This document shows positions 1 to 8,909 of a stretch of DNA of 64,000 nt, one piece after another; the stretch's first letter is position 1; each line of letters begins with the position of its first letter. Origin of the DNA: Microbacterium rhizosphaerae (GTDB taxonomy: Bacteria; Actinomycetota; Actinomycetes; Actinomycetales; Microbacteriaceae); assembly GCF_034120055.1 (NCBI RefSeq), contig NZ_CP139368.1:62001-126000 (forward strand), given 5' to 3'. The translations under genes and the position numbers were made by a program. Under the pieces are notes generated by a model that saw nothing but the letters and a program-made list of their open reading frames with translations, made no database searches and was not told the DNA's origin.

Positions 1-1002
1 CCCGTGCCCGAAGATCGGCGCCAGCTTCCAGTACGCATACATCGCGCGCATCCACTCGAGACGCTGGTGGGCCGAGTTGAAGACGTTGTCGGAGCTGATC
101 TGGTCGAGGACCATCAGCAGGATGAGCCAGGCGCCCGGAATGAGCAGCAGGAGCACGAACCGCGAGTGCTTGACACCCCCCGACCCCTTGCGCAGGGCGA
201 CGACGAGGATCGCGACGATCAGACCGACGAGCGCTTGTCGTGATTGGGTGAGAACGATTCCGACGCACAGCAACCAGAAGCTCGCCCGAGCCCAGGTGAT
301 CGACCACGACATCCACCCCGGGTTGGCGTAGGCGATCACGGCGGCGAACGCCATCACGGTTCCGGCGAAGTTCTTCTGCATGCCGAACGGCCACAGGGGA
401 TAGACAGGGCCGAAATCGCCGTGGGCGTATTGGACGACGCCGGTGACGATCGTGCCCAGGGAGATCACGGATGCAGCCCCGACCATGAGCAGCAGCGCGA
501 GTCTGGCGTAGCCGGCGCGACCCAGCGACCATCCGACGATCAGCGCTCCGGAGATCAGCAGCCATGCATGGAACCACTCGACGGTGTTCGCGAGATACGG
601 GTTGACGATGACCGTGAGCAGAGTCGCGAACTGATACACGAGGTTGAGCCAGAGAATCTGGCGAACCGGGCGGCTGAAGGGTCGTTGCCCGAGCAGGATG
701 GCGGTGCCGAAGGCCGCGGCGAGCGCGACATCCGACACCGACAGGTCGGTCCCGCCCATGCCGGCGCGCGACGAGACGAACAGAGCGGGCATTGCCATCA
801 GGGCGATCGCGAGCGGGATGCGGGGAGTCAGAGCGGCTGCGATGACCAGGCCGGCGAGAGCGGCAGCCGTCACGAGGCCCTGCTGGCTGTGCTGCCCGAG
901 CAGGACGTAGACGGCGATCGCCGCGCCGGCCGCCATGAGCACCCAGCGCCAGGCGCCGGCCCACCAGGCGAGAAGGCGCTCGCGCAGGACGCTCATCTGC
1001 AT
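1..1002 (-). CDS. O-antigen ligase family membrane protein (3' end cut by window)
   Basis: Reading the minus strand from the ATG at 1002 gives an open frame to the window edge, about 334 residues with no stop. It is strongly hydrophobic, with many predicted membrane spans. A late QSRQALVGLI segment, followed by basic residues and a further membrane span, resembles the Wzy_C region of O-antigen ligases and polymerases. An FGHG segment lies at the cut end. Such proteins transfer or polymerise lipid-linked glycans on the outer face of the cytoplasmic membrane. It starts 32 bases after the PqqD-like gene and is probably in the same operon. A second ATG two codons downstream (996) is an alternative start. 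The acceptor and glycan cannot be deduced. It could equally be a Wzy-type polymerase. Confidence 0.75.
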   Translation of the reverse strand, partial: MQMSVLRERLLAWWAGAWRWVLMAAGAAIAVYVLLGQHSQQGLVTAAALAGLVIAAALTPRIPLAIALMAMPALFVSSRAGMGGTDLSVSDVALAAAFGTAILLGQRPFSRPVRQILWLNLVYQFATLLTVIVNPYLANTVEWFHAWLLISGALIVGWSLGRAGYARLALLLMVGAASVISLGTIVTGVVQYAHGDFGPVYPLWPFGMQKNFAGTVMAFAAVIAYANPGWMSWSITWARASFWLLCVGIVLTQSRQALVGLIVAILVVALRKGSGGVKHSRFVLLLLIPGAWLILLMVLDQISSDNVFNSAHQRLEWMRAMYAYWKLAPIFGHG

Positions 1003-1034
1003 CGTCGCGCTCCCCTCAGCCGATGCGTGACTCT

Positions 1035-1310
1035 CTAGTATCGCTCCTGGGCCTGGGATGTCAGGAGGCCCTGATCGATCAGAGATGCGAGGAATCGGTC
1101 GACGTCCTCCGCGATCTGCGCGGTGGGCACGCCGACTGCGGCGGCGACACGATCCGCAGGCGGCCCCTCTGCCCCGTCGACCGACGTCGTCCAGATGATG
1201 GCGGCCGTCCCGCTGAGGCGGAGGATCGGGCCGTCCGGCAGCCGCGCCAGGTAGATGTCATCACCTGCTCGCACGACGCCGACGCGATCAGGAACGCGAT
1301 AGCTGATCAC
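1035..1310 (-). CDS. PqqD family protein
   Basis: A 91-residue protein with the PqqD-like winged-helix pattern. An N-terminal beta hairpin (YLARLPDGPILRLSGTAAII) is followed by a short helix pair and the typical ending (DVDRFLASLIDQGLL). In known systems PqqD domains bind a precursor peptide and present it to a modifying enzyme. Free-standing copies are also common in exopolysaccharide loci, where their role is unclear. The GTG start at 1310 overlaps the stop of the upstream nucleotidyltransferase by four bases (GTGA), so the two are translationally coupled. No precursor peptide or radical-SAM enzyme is visible in the part of the locus inside the window. Confidence 0.75.
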   Translation of the reverse strand: MISYRVPDRVGVVRAGDDIYLARLPDGPILRLSGTAAIIWTTSVDGAEGPPADRVAAAVGVPTAQIAEDVDRFLASLIDQGLLTSQAQERY

Positions 1311-2176
1311 GACCGGCTCGTCGACCTGGATGCCAGTTCCCGCAGCGCGCGCGCCGGTCGCGCGAAGAAGGCACGCATGATCTCGCGCCGCGTCGGACGT
1401 CGTCCCAGCTCATGCTGCAGGCGTTCGACGTTGACGAGCGGCGCGCGTGCGGCGATCATCACCGCCGACGACACACTGTCCGCCGCACGGATGCGCCCCC
1501 ACCACTCCGCGCCTCGGGATCCGCCACGGGTGATGGCGCGCCACAACGCGTAGTCCGGGGCGCCGCGGTAGGAGTCCAGGTCTCCCGTCGCCGCCGCGAA
1601 AGCGACTCGTGCGCGCAGCAGGTCGATGCGCGCTTCGACCGCCGAACGGTCGAGGCCCGGCGCATCGACCCATGTTCGCAGCGGGTCGGCGGCAGGCGCA
1701 GCGCTGCGCGCCGAGTTCAGCACGAGCAGCGCGGCCTGGTCCTCGATCGACGGCGCGCTGCCGACGCCGGCGGCGAGACGTATCGGATGCCGGTCGGCCC
1801 ACATCAGATCGAAGGCCGCGGAAGGCTCCAGCCGTATGCCGGGAAACAGGCGGTGCAGATCGAAGTATCCCCAGATCTCGTGGAGGTACGTCTGGGCGTG
1901 CCCGAACGGGGACCCGAAGGCGAAGCTGCTGTACACCGTCCACCCGTGCGCGCGAAGAGCCGCATCGAGACGCGAGACGTGCGAGGGTCGTACGATCGCA
2001 TCGACGTCTGTGCCCGGCGCCGTGACGGGGCGTAGGCGCGGATCGACGGCGTCTCCCTTGATGTGGAGGATGTCTGCACGCGCCTCCTCTGCGATCAGCT
2101 GGATCGCCGGACGTGCGAGCGTGACCCGGACGCCGAGCGGCACCGTGACCACCGCCCCGTCTGTCGGATCGCTCAC
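1307..2176 (-). CDS. Nucleotidyltransferase family protein (NTP_transf_5-like)
   Basis: A 289-residue protein matching the uncharacterised nucleotidyltransferase family found in polysaccharide loci. Recognisable parts are ILHIKGDAVDP near residue 35, the acidic pair GTDVDAIVRP near residue 55, and GYFDLHRLFPGI near residue 110. These fit a minimal polymerase-beta-type fold with D-x-D metal ligands. The substrate is unknown. The GTG start at 2176 is supported by a TAGGCT box six bases upstream, an arrangement typical of leaderless transcripts. The gene is first in an apparent operon with the PqqD-like protein and the O-antigen-ligase-like protein. This trio recurs in actinobacterial envelope-glycan loci, but its biochemical role has not been settled. 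Confidence 0.7.
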   Translation of the reverse strand: MSDPTDGAVVTVPLGVRVTLARPAIQLIAEEARADILHIKGDAVDPRLRPVTAPGTDVDAIVRPSHVSRLDAALRAHGWTVYSSFAFGSPFGHAQTYLHEIWGYFDLHRLFPGIRLEPSAAFDLMWADRHPIRLAAGVGSAPSIEDQAALLVLNSARSAAPAADPLRTWVDAPGLDRSAVEARIDLLRARVAFAAATGDLDSYRGAPDYALWRAITRGGSRGAEWWGRIRAADSVSSAVMIAARAPLVNVERLQHELGRRPTRREIMRAFFARPARALRELASRSTSRS

Positions 2177-2182
2177 CGGGCA

Positions 2183-2188
2183 AGCCTA
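2183..2188 (-). promoter_or_regulatory. Leaderless-type -10 box of the nucleotidyltransferase gene
   Basis: On the minus strand TAGGCT is followed by six bases and then the GTG start at 2176. This TANNNT-N6-start layout is the usual leaderless promoter of actinobacteria. No clear -35 box was seen. Confidence 0.55.
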
Positions 2189-2198
2189 ACGTCGGGCC

Positions 2199-3665
2199 TC
2201 ACTGCAGCGCCGACGTCAGGCGGGCGAGGTTGTCGAGCACGGTCGATCGCAGGGGCTGCTGCGTCCATTCGTCCAGCGTCAGTTCGCGGCTGACGCGCCG
2301 GTACTTGTCCTCGACGCCGCGCAGCTCCTCGACGAACTCGGTGCCGCGCACGAGCATCGAGATCTCCATGTTCAGACCGAACGAGCGCATGTCCATGTTG
2401 CTGGAGCCGAAGATCGCGATCTCGTCGTCGATCGACATGGACTTCGAGTGCAGGATGTACGGCTTCTTGTACATCCAGATCTTCACGCCCGCGCGCAGCA
2501 GGACCTCGTAGTAGGAGCGCTGCGCGTGGTAGACGATCGCCTGGTCGCCCTCCTCCGACACGAAGAGCTCGACCTGCAGGCCGCGGTGGCATGCCGTCGT
2601 GATCGCGAGCAGCAGTGCCTCGTCCGGGACGAAGTACGGGCTGACGACGATGACCTTGCGCTGCGCGGAGTGCATGAGGCCGAGGAACAGTCGGAGGTTG
2701 TTCTCGAAATCGAACCCCGGGCCGGACGGCACGATCTGGCAGTCGAGGTCGCCGGGTCCCGTCGAGACCGAGAACAGGTCGCGCTCGGTCTCGATGACCT
2801 CGTCGGTCTCGCTGTACCAGTCACTCAGGAAGACCGCATCGATGGATGCCACGACCGGGCCCTCCATGCGCGCCATGAGGTCGACCCAGTGCAGGCCGCG
2901 CTTGATGTTCTTCCGCAGGTTGTACGTGGAGTCGGTCACGTTCTGCGAGCCCATGAAGGCGACGAGTCCGTCGACGACCAGCAGCTTGCGGTGGTTGCGC
3001 AGGTCGGGCCGCTGATAACGGCCCTTGAAGGGCTGCACGGGCAGCATCAGATGCCACTCGGCGCCCATCGCCGTCAACCGCTTGAGTGTGCGCTTGTAGT
3101 ACGGCTTGCCGCGGTTCGCCCAGTGGTCGAGCAGCACCCGCACCCGCACGCCGCGTGCCGCCGCGCGCTCGAGGGCGCTGAAGAACCCTTCGGTCGATTC
3201 ATCGGCCTGCAGGATGTAGAACTCGCAGTGCACGAAGGACTGCGCCCGATCGATCTCCGCGGCCATCGCATCGAGGCTCTCCTGGTACTCGGAGATGAGG
3301 TGCGCGGAGTTGTCGCCCGTGATCGGCATGGCGCCGAGGTTGCGGTTCAGCGTCACGAGCGAGGTGAACCACTCCGGCGCGTTCGGGCGCAGCGTGCCGA
3401 AGGCGAGCTGCTCGCTCGTCTCGCGGATGTAGTCGTTGATCGCGCGCTGCTTGCGGCGGCGCTTGCGGGGCAGGCGCGGATTGCCGATCAGCAGGAACAA
3501 CAGGACGCCGATCAGCGGGATGAAGTAGATCGCCAGCAGCCACGCGGTGGCCGATCCGGGGCGACGATTGCGCGGGACGACGATGATCGCCGCGATGCGG
3601 ACCACCATGTCGAAGATGAAGACGAGCACGAGCCACCACGTCGCCGAGAACGTGATCGTCAGCAC
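2199..3665 (-). CDS. cls: Cardiolipin synthase (phospholipase D family)
   Basis: A 488-residue membrane enzyme that joins phosphatidyl groups to make cardiolipin. Two N-terminal membrane segments (about residues 8-30 and 41-60) match the PLDc_N region. Two catalytic HKD motifs follow: H225-K227-D232 (NHRKLLVVDG) and H406-K408-D413 (LHSKSMSIDD). Each is followed by the usual GS.N segment. The length matches the bacterial ClsA type. The GTG start at 3665 is chosen because GGGGAGG lies six to seven bases upstream. The gene is monocistronic by appearance, with the leaderless nucleotidyltransferase promoter just downstream. All expected catalytic residues are present. Confidence 0.92.
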   Translation of the reverse strand: MLTITFSATWWLVLVFIFDMVVRIAAIIVVPRNRRPGSATAWLLAIYFIPLIGVLLFLLIGNPRLPRKRRRKQRAINDYIRETSEQLAFGTLRPNAPEWFTSLVTLNRNLGAMPITGDNSAHLISEYQESLDAMAAEIDRAQSFVHCEFYILQADESTEGFFSALERAAARGVRVRVLLDHWANRGKPYYKRTLKRLTAMGAEWHLMLPVQPFKGRYQRPDLRNHRKLLVVDGLVAFMGSQNVTDSTYNLRKNIKRGLHWVDLMARMEGPVVASIDAVFLSDWYSETDEVIETERDLFSVSTGPGDLDCQIVPSGPGFDFENNLRLFLGLMHSAQRKVIVVSPYFVPDEALLLAITTACHRGLQVELFVSEEGDQAIVYHAQRSYYEVLLRAGVKIWMYKKPYILHSKSMSIDDEIAIFGSSNMDMRSFGLNMEISMLVRGTEFVEELRGVEDKYRRVSRELTLDEWTQQPLRSTVLDNLARLTSALQ

Positions 3666-3744
3666 CCGCGCCTCCCCTGGACAGTTCCTCCAGCGTAGTG
3701 GGGGCGCCCCGCGCGGGCGTGGTCAGGGAGTCTGCATCCGCAGA

Positions 3745-3930
3745 TCAGCGCTCGGATGCCGCGGGCATGCCCCGCTTGGCGCGCTCCTCGGCCTCGATCT
3801 TGGCGTAGACCTTGCGCTCGGTGCGGTCTGCGCGGACGGCCGAGCGGATCACGAAGAAGAACAGGGCGCTCACGATGAGGGTCGGCGCGATCGACCACAC
3901 GATGGCTTCCCAGTAGTTCATGCGATCCAT
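3745..3930 (-). CDS. Small single-pass membrane protein
   Basis: A 61-residue protein of unknown function. One membrane segment (about residues 8-27, WSIAPTLIVSALFFFVIRSA) is followed by a highly charged tail (DRTERKVYAKIEAEERAKRG) that should lie in the cytoplasm. Small proteins of this shape are frequent in Microbacteriaceae and usually annotated hypothetical. The start at 3930 could instead be the ATG three codons downstream. It is transcribed towards cls across an 80-base gap and away from the DUF4192 gene. Confidence 0.6.
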   Translation of the reverse strand: MDRMNYWEAIVWSIAPTLIVSALFFFVIRSAVRADRTERKVYAKIEAEERAKRGMPAASER

Positions 3931-4042
3931 GGTACGCCCGGCTCATCCGGCGTTTCCTCCACGTCGGGCCTTCACACGATCGACACCCACGGCAGGTCGC
4001 ACCGCTCGTTCCGGCGCATCCATCGCCGTCAGGCTCGAGCCC

Positions 4043-5206
4043 ATGACCACGATCGTCCGCGCACACAGCCCCGCGCACTTCCTCACCCTCGTCCCCGACA
4101 TGCTCGGCTTCACTCCGCGCGAGAGCCTCGTGCTCGTCCCCTTCGAACGGGGACGCAGCCTCGGCGCGATGCGGTTCGACCTGCCGCACGGCGCGCATGC
4201 CGGCGACGCCGGGCGCAGCGAGGTGGACCGCATCGCCGCCACGTGCATCGGCATGGTGTGCAAGGTGTCGCGGGCGGACGCCTTCACGATCGTCGTCTGC
4301 ACCGACGAGAGCTACGCCGCCGGCGCACCGCAGGCCGCGCTCGCCGCCGCCCTGCTGTCGCGGGCCGATGCGTGCGGGCTCCGGGTCGTCGACGCGCTGT
4401 GCGTCGCGTCCGATGCCTGGGGGTCGTACCTCGACGCCGATTGCCCGGAGCGCGGGCGGCCGCTCTCGGACCTGGGCAGGGACCCGGACGCCGCGCCGAA
4501 TCCCGATCAATCCGCCGGCGCGCAGCTGCCGGCATCCGACCTCGCCGAACGCGAACGCGTCGCGCGGGCCCTGAAGAGCCTCGCCCAGGCCGTCCGCCTG
4601 GTCACCGACCGGCCCGACGACGCCGACGGGCGCATCGATCCCGCCGCTCTCACCGCCGTCTGCGCGCTCAACGACATCCCGCTGCTGTTCGAGACGGCTC
4701 TGGACTGGGATGCGGCATCCCTCGACGCGTTCGATGCGGCGACCATGATCTACTGCCTCTCGCGGCCGACGCTCCGGGACGTCGCCCTCATCCAGTGGTG
4801 CGACGACCTCGCGGCGGGCGACCGGGCTCTCGACGCCCAGCTCGAGTGGGAGGACGGCGAGGACTACCCGACCGACCTCGCGTGCCGCATGTGGGGCGAG
4901 GGGCGACGACCGTCGGGCGAGCGCCTGCGGGCGGCGCTGGATCTCGTGCGCCGGCTCGCCGCCGTCGCTCCGCGACACGACCGACCGGGAGCGCTCGCCG
5001 TCTGCGCCTGGCTGTCGTGGGCGCTGGGCAGCTCCACGCACGCAGAGGTGTACAGCCGTCAGGCGCTCGAGATCGAGCAGGAGCACGGACTCGCGGAGAT
5101 CGTGCTCACCTTCGTGATGAACACGCACCTGCCGGAATGGGCCTTCGATCCGGACGCATCCCGTCGCCCGGCGGCGAGAGACCGTCCGGCGCACCTCGAT
5201 CTCTGA
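4043..5206 (+). CDS. DUF4192 domain-containing protein
   Basis: A 387-residue actinobacterial protein of unknown function. The DUF4192 signature is clear at the N-terminus (HFLTLVPDMLGFTPRESLVL), followed by the typical block FDLPHGA and a central acidic, Ala-rich region. The C-terminal half contains a tetratricopeptide-like helical stretch (AWLSWALGSSTHAEVYSRQA). The family is soluble and has no assigned reaction. The ATG at 4043 is preferred over in-frame codons upstream because the family homology begins within a few residues of it. It converges on the acyltransferase gene, with a hairpin between the two. Confidence 0.85.
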   Translation: MTTIVRAHSPAHFLTLVPDMLGFTPRESLVLVPFERGRSLGAMRFDLPHGAHAGDAGRSEVDRIAATCIGMVCKVSRADAFTIVVCTDESYAAGAPQAALAAALLSRADACGLRVVDALCVASDAWGSYLDADCPERGRPLSDLGRDPDAAPNPDQSAGAQLPASDLAERERVARALKSLAQAVRLVTDRPDDADGRIDPAALTAVCALNDIPLLFETALDWDAASLDAFDAATMIYCLSRPTLRDVALIQWCDDLAAGDRALDAQLEWEDGEDYPTDLACRMWGEGRRPSGERLRAALDLVRRLAAVAPRHDRPGALAVCAWLSWALGSSTHAEVYSRQALEIEQEHGLAEIVLTFVMNTHLPEWAFDPDASRRPAARDRPAHLDL

Positions 5207-5216
5207 CGCGAGGTGC
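5191..5216. terminator. Hairpin between convergent genes
   Basis: GCACCTCG (5191-5198) pairs perfectly with CGAGGTGC (5209-5216) around a ten-base loop that holds the DUF4192 stop codon. A short pyrimidine stretch follows. The hairpin lies between two convergent genes and could stop transcription in both directions. Confidence 0.5.
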
Positions 5217-5225
5217 AGCCTTCTC

Positions 5226-6353
5226 TCACGACTCGACGGCTTCGGTCGGGCTGACCCGCGGAGTGACATTCGGGAAGCGCCGCCGCCCGGCCCGGTGACT
5301 GGGGAGTTCGACATACCTGAACAGCACCATCGCCGCGAGCGTGGTGACTGCGAAGCAGACGAGCCCGCCCAGGATGAGCGGTGCGATCCATCGCCCGGGG
5401 ATCAGTGCCACGATCGGAGCGAACAAGAGCAGCGCGGGCTGATGGAGGAGATAGAAGCTGTAGGAACGCGCTCCGAAGGCCTCGAGCTGCGTCACCACGT
5501 GTCCACTCTGGCCCCGAACACTGATCAACATCACGAGAGATGCTCCGCACGCGCCCCAGAGGACGAGCTGCACGGCGCCGAAGGCATGGAACGTGAGAGC
5601 GGCCGCCGCAAGCGCACCGAACAAGGCGGCGGCCAAGGCGCTCGTACGAGCGCGCGGAGGACGCCCGCGCGTCACCCAGACCGCGCATCCCATTCCCATC
5701 GTGAATTGGATCAGGCGCGCCGGGAGAGCGTGCGGGTCGCCGACGTAGGCGCTGAGCGCATCCACTCCTCCGAGCAGACCCCAAACCACCGCGAGAGCGA
5801 GTGCAATCACCAGCAGCCACCAGATGCCGAGGCGCCGCCAGAGGAGGATGAGCAGCGGAAAGACGATGTAGAGCTGGATCTCGAGCGAGACGCTCCACAG
5901 CGAGCCGTTGATGGTGCCCAGCGTGCTGGGTACCCATGTCTGCATGCCGACGACGTGAATCAAGACGTCTGCGAACGTTGCGGGCGCGGCGACGACCAGC
6001 GCCCACGTTGCCGGGAGGACTGCGAGCACGCTCGCGATGGCGAGGGCGACCCAGTACGCCGGAAGGATGCGCCACGCCCGGCGTCCGTAGAACTGGCCGG
6101 TGTTCAGGCGCCCGTGCGAGAACACGACGGGCATCATCAGACAGAAGCCCGAGATCACGATGAAGACATCGACGCCTTGAGCTCCCCAGGACATGACGCG
6201 CGACAGCACGTGCGGGATCGCCAGAAAGGACCAGTACTGCGCGCTGTGGCAGACGAAGACGGCCGCTGCGGCAAGTCCTCGTAACGTGTCGATTCCGGCC
6301 AGTCGTGAAACCCTGGTGGCACCGCGATTACCACCCACGTGGTCCCCCGTCAT
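5226..6353 (-). CDS. Acyltransferase 3 family membrane protein
   Basis: A 375-residue membrane acyltransferase of the OatA/NodX type. The diagnostic N-terminus is present (RLAGIDTLRGLAAAAVFVCH, with the conserved R-G and H), followed by about ten hydrophobic segments and YWVALAIASVLAV and SLWSVSLEIQLY motifs. Members O-acetylate or acylate cell-surface glycans, peptidoglycan or secondary metabolites. The substrate here is unknown. The ATG at 6353 is chosen because the homology begins 16 residues later; longer in-frame reading upstream is lysS sequence in another frame. It lies 62 bases downstream of lysS on the same strand. Confidence 0.85.
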   Translation of the reverse strand: MTGDHVGGNRGATRVSRLAGIDTLRGLAAAAVFVCHSAQYWSFLAIPHVLSRVMSWGAQGVDVFIVISGFCLMMPVVFSHGRLNTGQFYGRRAWRILPAYWVALAIASVLAVLPATWALVVAAPATFADVLIHVVGMQTWVPSTLGTINGSLWSVSLEIQLYIVFPLLILLWRRLGIWWLLVIALALAVVWGLLGGVDALSAYVGDPHALPARLIQFTMGMGCAVWVTRGRPPRARTSALAAALFGALAAAALTFHAFGAVQLVLWGACGASLVMLISVRGQSGHVVTQLEAFGARSYSFYLLHQPALLLFAPIVALIPGRWIAPLILGGLVCFAVTTLAAMVLFRYVELPSHRAGRRRFPNVTPRVSPTEAVES

Positions 6354-6415
6354 CTCAGCGACACCCGACCCGGCTCGCCCTGATGCCCGGTCGGTTGAAG
6401 GCCACCGTATCGCTG

Positions 6416-7945
6416 CTACTTGACGAGCGGGAAGAGGATCGTCTCGCGGATCCCGAGCCCCGTGATGGCCATCATGAGCCGGTCGATGCCCATGCCCATA
6501 CCGCCCGAGGGCGGCATGCCGTGCTCGAGGGCGCGCAGGAAGTCCTGGTCGATTCGCATCGCCTCGTCGTCGCCGCGCGCGGCGAGCTTGGCCTGCTCTT
6601 CGAAGCGCTCGCGCTGGATGACGGGATCCACGAGCTCCGAGTACCCGGTCGCGAGCTCGAAGCCGCGGACGTACAGGTCCCACTTCTCGACGACGCCGGC
6701 GATGGATCGGTGGTCGCGCACGAGCGGGCTCGTGTCGACGGGGAAGTCCATGACGAACGTCGGACGCGTGAGACCGCCCTTGACGAAGTGCTCCCACAGC
6801 TCCTCGACCCACTTGCCGTGGGTGGCGTGGGGCGGCGCGTCGACGCCGTTGGCGGCGCCGAGCGCCGCGAGCTCCTCGACCGAGGTCTGGGGCGTGACCT
6901 CACGGCCCGCCGCCGCGGACAGCGAGCCGTACATCGAGATGCGGTCCCAATCGCCGCCGAGGTCGTACATCGTGCCGTCGGCCCACGTGACGGTGGTCGA
7001 GCCGGTGACGGCGATCGCGGCGTTCTGGATGAGCTCCTGCGTGAGGTCGGCGATCCCGTTGTAGTCGCTGTACGCCTGGTAGGCCTCAAGCATCGCGAAC
7101 TCGGGGCTGTGGGTCGAGTCGGCCCCCTCGTTGCGGAAGTTCCGGTTGATCTCGAACACGCGGTCGATGCCGCCGACGACGGCGCGCTTGAGGAAGAGTT
7201 CCGGAGCGATGCGCATGTACAGCTCGGTGTCGAACGCGTTCGACTGCGTGACGAACGGGCGAGCGGATGCGCCGCCCGGCTGCGTCTGCAGCATCGGCGT
7301 CTCCACCTCGACGAAGTCGTGCGCCTCGAACGTGCGGCGCAGGCTCGCGTTGACCTTCGCGCGGGCGCGCACCGTCTGGCGGGCCTGGTCGCGCACGATG
7401 AGGTCGAGGAAGCGGCTGCGGACCCGGCTCTCCTCGTTGAGCTCGGTGTACATGTTCGGCAGGGGGAGCAGCGCCTTGGCGGCGATCGCCCAGTCGGACA
7501 CCATGATCGACAGCTCGCCGCGGCGGCTGGAGATCACCTCGCCGCGCACGAACACGTGGTCGCCGAGGTCGACGAGCTCCTTCCAGGCCTGCAGCGACTC
7601 CTCGCCGACGGCGGCGAGCGAGACCATCGCCTGGATGCGCTGGCCATCGCCGGACTGGAGGGAGGCGAAGCACAGCTTGCCGGTGTTCCGGCTGAACACG
7701 ATGCGGCCGGCGACGGCCGCCGTGACGCCGGTCTGCGCCCCGGCCTCGAGGTCGGCGAACCGCTCGCGCAGCGCGGGGATCGTGTCGGTCACGCCCACGC
7801 TGACGGGGTACGCGCCGCCCGCGGCATCCGTCCGCTCGGCGATCAGTCGCTCGCGCTTGGCGAGGCGCACGGCCTTCTGCTCGAAGACATCCTCTTCCGT
7901 CGGCTCGGCGGGCACGGCGTCGGCGGACGCTGTCGTATCGGTCAT
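6416..7945 (-). CDS. lysS: Lysine--tRNA ligase, class II
   Basis: A 509-residue cytoplasmic enzyme that charges tRNA-Lys. The N-terminal OB-fold anticodon-binding domain spans about residues 60-180 (GRIVFSRNTGKLCFASLQ). Class II motif 2 (FEINRNFRNEGADSTHSPEF) and motif 3 near the C-terminus (GMGMGIDRLMMAITG) are intact, with the adjacent RETILFP tail. Length is normal for bacterial LysS. The ATG at 7945 has GAGGAG about ten bases upstream. It follows panC by 91 bases on the same strand, a common arrangement in actinobacteria. Confidence 0.97.
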   Translation of the reverse strand: MTDTTASADAVPAEPTEEDVFEQKAVRLAKRERLIAERTDAAGGAYPVSVGVTDTIPALRERFADLEAGAQTGVTAAVAGRIVFSRNTGKLCFASLQSGDGQRIQAMVSLAAVGEESLQAWKELVDLGDHVFVRGEVISSRRGELSIMVSDWAIAAKALLPLPNMYTELNEESRVRSRFLDLIVRDQARQTVRARAKVNASLRRTFEAHDFVEVETPMLQTQPGGASARPFVTQSNAFDTELYMRIAPELFLKRAVVGGIDRVFEINRNFRNEGADSTHSPEFAMLEAYQAYSDYNGIADLTQELIQNAAIAVTGSTTVTWADGTMYDLGGDWDRISMYGSLSAAAGREVTPQTSVEELAALGAANGVDAPPHATHGKWVEELWEHFVKGGLTRPTFVMDFPVDTSPLVRDHRSIAGVVEKWDLYVRGFELATGYSELVDPVIQRERFEEQAKLAARGDDEAMRIDQDFLRALEHGMPPSGGMGMGIDRLMMAITGLGIRETILFPLVK

Positions 7946-8036
7946 GTCAGCAGGCTCCTCGGGAAAGTCGTCGCCCAGTTTATCGGCGCGCTCCTCCGCA
8001 GTTGCTGGGCCTCAGCGCCGCGCGAGCGTCGACGGC

Positions 8037-8882
8037 TCACCCGAGCAGGACGGGCGTGTTGTCGACGAAGCGGTGACCGCCGATCGTGCCCGCGATCAGC
8101 GCGAGCGCCGGGCCCGTGCGGTTCTCGTCGGCGGGAAGGAACGTGTCGGGGTCGACGATGCTGAGGTACTCCAGGCGCACCCGCGGCTCGCCCATGAGCG
8201 TCGACTGTGCGGCGGCGATGCAGGCGTCGACGCCACGATCGGCGTTCGCGGCCGCGGCGTCGAGCGCCTCCGTCAGCTTGCGTGCGGCCGCGCGGTCCGC
8301 CTCGTCGAGGAGGGCGAGACGCGTCGAGATCGGCACGCCGTCGTCTTCACGCACGGTCGGGATGGCCTCGATCTCGACGTCGAGGAAGAGGTCCCGCACC
8401 ATCCGGCGCACCAGGAAGACACGCTGGCGGTCGCGCTCCCCGTACACCGCCACGTCCGGCTTGACGATGTTCAGCAGCATCGCCTCGATCGTGAGAAGAG
8501 CATCGAAGTAGGTCGCCCGGGCACTCCCCTCGTACCGCAGGCCCAGATCTCCCGCCGAGACCTTTGTCGTATCGGCTCCGCGCGGCAGGAGCTCGGCCGC
8601 ATCCGGACCGAACACGACATCGACACCGAGCGACTCGAGCAGGCGCTCGTCGTCGTCCGGAGTGCGCGGATAAGCCTCGAGCTCAGCAGCGTTGCGGAAC
8701 CGGAGCGGGTTCGCGAAGACCGTCACCGCGACGACGTCCGCCAGCTCCTTCGCGCGGTGCACCAGGTCGATGTGCCCGTCGTGCAGCGATCCCAGCGTCG
8801 TGATGTGCGCGACGCGCACACCGGGAGCCGCCGAACGGATGGTGTCCAGCCGGGCGCGCAGCGCATCGACGGTCGTGATCAT
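8037..8882 (-). CDS. panC: Pantoate--beta-alanine ligase
   Basis: A 281-residue enzyme that condenses pantoate with beta-alanine using ATP in coenzyme A biosynthesis. The HIGH-type motif appears as LHDGH (residues 33-37) within TTLGSLHDGHIDLVHRAKE. The usual PTMGALH is therefore slightly altered. The central YGERDRQRVFLVRRMVRDL block, which corresponds to the family's F-G-x-K-D-x-Q region, carries R-D rather than K-D. These departures are typical of a divergent actinobacterial subgroup. The start is 27 bases after the DUF2520 gene, with no good ribosome-binding site, so coupling is likely. No panB or panD lies in the window. Confidence 0.88.
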   Translation of the reverse strand: MITTVDALRARLDTIRSAAPGVRVAHITTLGSLHDGHIDLVHRAKELADVVAVTVFANPLRFRNAAELEAYPRTPDDDERLLESLGVDVVFGPDAAELLPRGADTTKVSAGDLGLRYEGSARATYFDALLTIEAMLLNIVKPDVAVYGERDRQRVFLVRRMVRDLFLDVEIEAIPTVREDDGVPISTRLALLDEADRAAARKLTEALDAAAANADRGVDACIAAAQSTLMGEPRVRLEYLSIVDPDTFLPADENRTGPALALIAGTIGGHRFVDNTPVLLG

Positions 8883-8909
8883 CTTTGGAGCGTAGCGGCC
8901 CCGCGGACC

